Of a stretch of DNA of 14,049 bases, positions 12,696 to 14,049 are shown piece after piece. A program made the position numbers and the translations under genes. The first letter of the stretch is position 1, and every line of letters begins with the position of its first letter. The notes below the pieces were generated by a model that was not told where the DNA came from, searched no databases, and was given only the letters and a program-made list of their open reading frames with translations. Source of the DNA: DASWUZ01 sp036401395. GTDB taxonomy: Bacteria; Acidobacteriota; Terriglobia; Terriglobales; Acidobacteriaceae. The stretch covers positions 1-14,049 of the forward strand of contig DASWUZ010000230.1 of assembly GCA_036401395.1 (NCBI GenBank), in the 5' to 3' direction.

Positions 12696-14049
12696 TTAGA
12701 AGACGGTAAAGGGCTGTGTGTTGCTGCTTCCAGCGCTGGTGACGACCGAGATGTTATAGGTTCCGGCCGGCACGCTGGAGGAGAGGTTATAGGTAACCGT
12801 GATTTGCGTCGAACTCACGACCACGAAGTTGGTCTGCGTGACCCCATCCGCCTGCGGTTTGACTTGCGACCCGGGAGTGAAATTCGTCCCCGTAAGCGTC
12901 AGGTTTATCGACGTGCCTCTGGCACCGCTCGAAGGCGTCACCGAGGTCAGGGTGGGCAAAGTGCTGGCGGCCTTTAGCGAGAAGGCCGCTGTGTTGCTGG
13001 TTCCTCCGCTAGTCGTCACCGAAACATTGGAAACGCCGGGTGTAGCACTGGCCGCAATACTCAGCGTGGCCGTGATCTGAGCGCTACTGACGACGGTTAC
13101 GTTGCTCACGGTGATCCCACTGCCGGTGACTCCGACGGTGGCGCCACTGATAAAGCCGGAGCCAGTCAGAGTCACATTAACCGTCGTCCCCTGCGAGCCG
13201 CTATTCGGCGTGATCGAGGTTAAGGTGGGAACAGCGGCGTTGACGGTGAAGGGAACGGTGTTGCTGAGTCCGCCGCTGGTAGTGACGGAAATACTGGACG
13301 AACCCAGAGTCGAATTCGCTGCAAGGCTGAGAGTGGCAGTGATCTGAGTGCCGCTGGCTACCGTCACATTGCTCACGGTAATGCCGCTACCAGTGGCTGC
13401 CACGGTCGCTCCGGCGGTGAAGTTTGTGCCTGTCAGGGTCACGTTCACCGCTGTGCCCTGCACGCCGCTACTCGGCGTAACGGAGGTCAAGGTAGGCGCG
13501 TTTTGTGCGGCCGTGACTGTAAAAGTCATGGTGTTGCTGGTTCCGGCGCTGGTTACAACGGAGACATTGTGCGCTCCGATCGTGGCGCTCGAGGAAATGT
13601 TGAAGGTAGCGGTGATTTGCGTAGGGCTCACGACAACGATATTGGTCTGCGAGAGCCCGCTCCCCTGTAGCCTGACCTGCGATGACGAAGTGAAATTCGT
13701 CCCCGTGAGAGTTACATTGACCGACGTGCCAATCGCTCCACTTGAAGGGGCGATAGAGGTCAGCGTCGGTACGCTGCTGGCGGCGTTCACTGTGAACGGC
13801 GTTGGACCGCTGGTGCCCCCGCTAGTGGTAACCGACACGTTGTGCGCGCCGGTGGCGGCGTTCGCGACGAGGTTGAACGTCGCCGTGGCCTGCGTGCTGC
13901 TCACAACCGATACGTTCGAGACCGTAATGCCGGACCCGCTGAGGTTGACGGTCAGGGGAGACACGAAGCCAGTTCCCGTAAGAGTCACTGGAACGGAGGA
14001 ACCCTGAGTTCCGCTGGACGGGCTGACGGAGGTGAGAGTCGGGGCGCTC
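12696..14049 (-). CDS. IPT/TIG-repeat protein, C-terminal part (N-terminus off window)
   Basis: The minus strand is open from the right edge to a TAA at 12696-12698, giving about 450 residues of tandem immunoglobulin-like IPT/TIG domains. Each starts PTLTSxxPSSGxxGTxVxVTLTGTxF and ends xxISVxTSxGTSNTxPFTV, about 89-91 residues per unit, five units in all; the chain ends inside the last strand (QPFTVF). Composition is rich in Ser, Thr, Val, Gly and Asn and nearly free of charged residues and Cys, as in secreted or surface proteins of Acidobacteria. No sorting signal or anchor is visible at the C-terminus. Such domains usually act as spacers or adhesion/binding modules beside an N-terminal beta-propeller or enzyme, which would be beyond the right edge. 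The function is therefore unknown. Confidence 0.88.
   Translation of the reverse strand, partial: SAPTLTSVSPSSGTQGSSVPVTLTGTGFVSPLTVNLSGSGITVSNVSVVSSTQATATFNLVANAATGAHNVSVTTSGGTSGPTPFTVNAASSVPTLTSIAPSSGAIGTSVNVTLTGTNFTSSSQVRLQGSGLSQTNIVVVSPTQITATFNISSSATIGAHNVSVVTSAGTSNTMTFTVTAAQNAPTLTSVTPSSGVQGTAVNVTLTGTNFTAGATVAATGSGITVSNVTVASGTQITATLSLAANSTLGSSSISVTTSGGLSNTVPFTVNAAVPTLTSITPNSGSQGTTVNVTLTGSGFISGATVGVTGSGITVSNVTVVSSAQITATLSIAASATPGVSNVSVTTSGGTSNTAAFSLKAASTLPTLTSVTPSSGARGTSINLTLTGTNFTPGSQVKPQADGVTQTNFVVVSSTQITVTYNLSSSVPAGTYNISVVTSAGSSNTQPFTVF
12699..14042 (-). repeat. Five tandem 258-273-bp repeats coding for IPT/TIG domains
   Basis: Units in reading order: 14042-13770 (91 residues), 13769-13497 (91), 13496-13230 (89), 13229-12957 (91) and 12956-12699 (86, last). 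Units 1, 3 and 4 share the centre GSGITVSNVxVxS, whereas units 2 and 5 share QTNxVVVSxTQIT with a QVRLQ/QVKPQ lead-in. Two repeat subtypes therefore alternate in the order A-B-A-A-B. Confidence 0.8.

Noticed and set aside
13348..14007. Plus-strand open frame of 219 codons rich in Val/Pro/Thr
   Set aside because: It mirrors the repeated IPT/TIG coding sequence on the minus strand; its periodicity comes from the repeats, not from a second gene.

Overview
The window looks like a chromosomal segment of a Gram-negative bacterium. An RND-type membrane-fusion protein and a TonB-dependent outer-membrane receptor imply two membranes. The gene mix (HAD-UbiA/DprE1/DprE2 cassette, alpha-E plus transglutaminase pair, IPT/TIG-repeat protein, plug-containing receptor) and the moderately high GC suggest an Acidobacteriota member of the Terriglobia type. 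That assignment is an inference from gene content, not a search result.

Layout, left to right. 1-725 (-) is the N-terminal part of an RND efflux periplasmic adaptor that runs off the left edge. 726-1128 is a divergent intergenic region. 1129-4868 (+) is a compact three-gene operon: a HAD phosphatase fused to a UbiA-type phosphoribosyltransferase, a DprE1-like FAD oxidase and a DprE2-like short-chain dehydrogenase. By homology these enzymes together make polyprenyl-phosphate-arabinofuranose (DPA), the arabinose donor best known from mycobacterial cell-wall synthesis. 4968-7211 (+) is a TonB-dependent receptor-like barrel directly downstream. 7287-9267 (-) is a two-gene operon (alpha-E protein, then transglutaminase), preceded by a leader with an unusual array of alternating inverted TCTAACCCC-type sites. 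9653-10327 (-) is a KANL3/Tex30-like alpha/beta hydrolase. 10424-11344 (+) is a nucleotidyltransferase-fold protein and 11476-12324 (+) a SAM methyltransferase with hydrophobic segments. 12285-12434 holds a broken fragment of an isoprenylcysteine/phospholipid methyltransferase. 12696-14049 (-) is the C-terminal end of a large IPT/TIG-repeat protein that runs off the right edge.

The best-supported functional unit is the DPA cassette. UbiA would attach phosphoribose to polyprenyl phosphate, the fused HAD domain would remove the 5-phosphate, and DprE1/DprE2 would epimerise ribose to arabinose by oxidation and reduction. No arabinosyltransferase lies in the window, so the acceptor is unknown. The alpha-E/transglutaminase pair normally travels with a circularly permuted ATP-grasp protein, which is not next to it here. 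No rRNA, tRNA, CRISPR array, complete insertion sequence or phage gene was seen.
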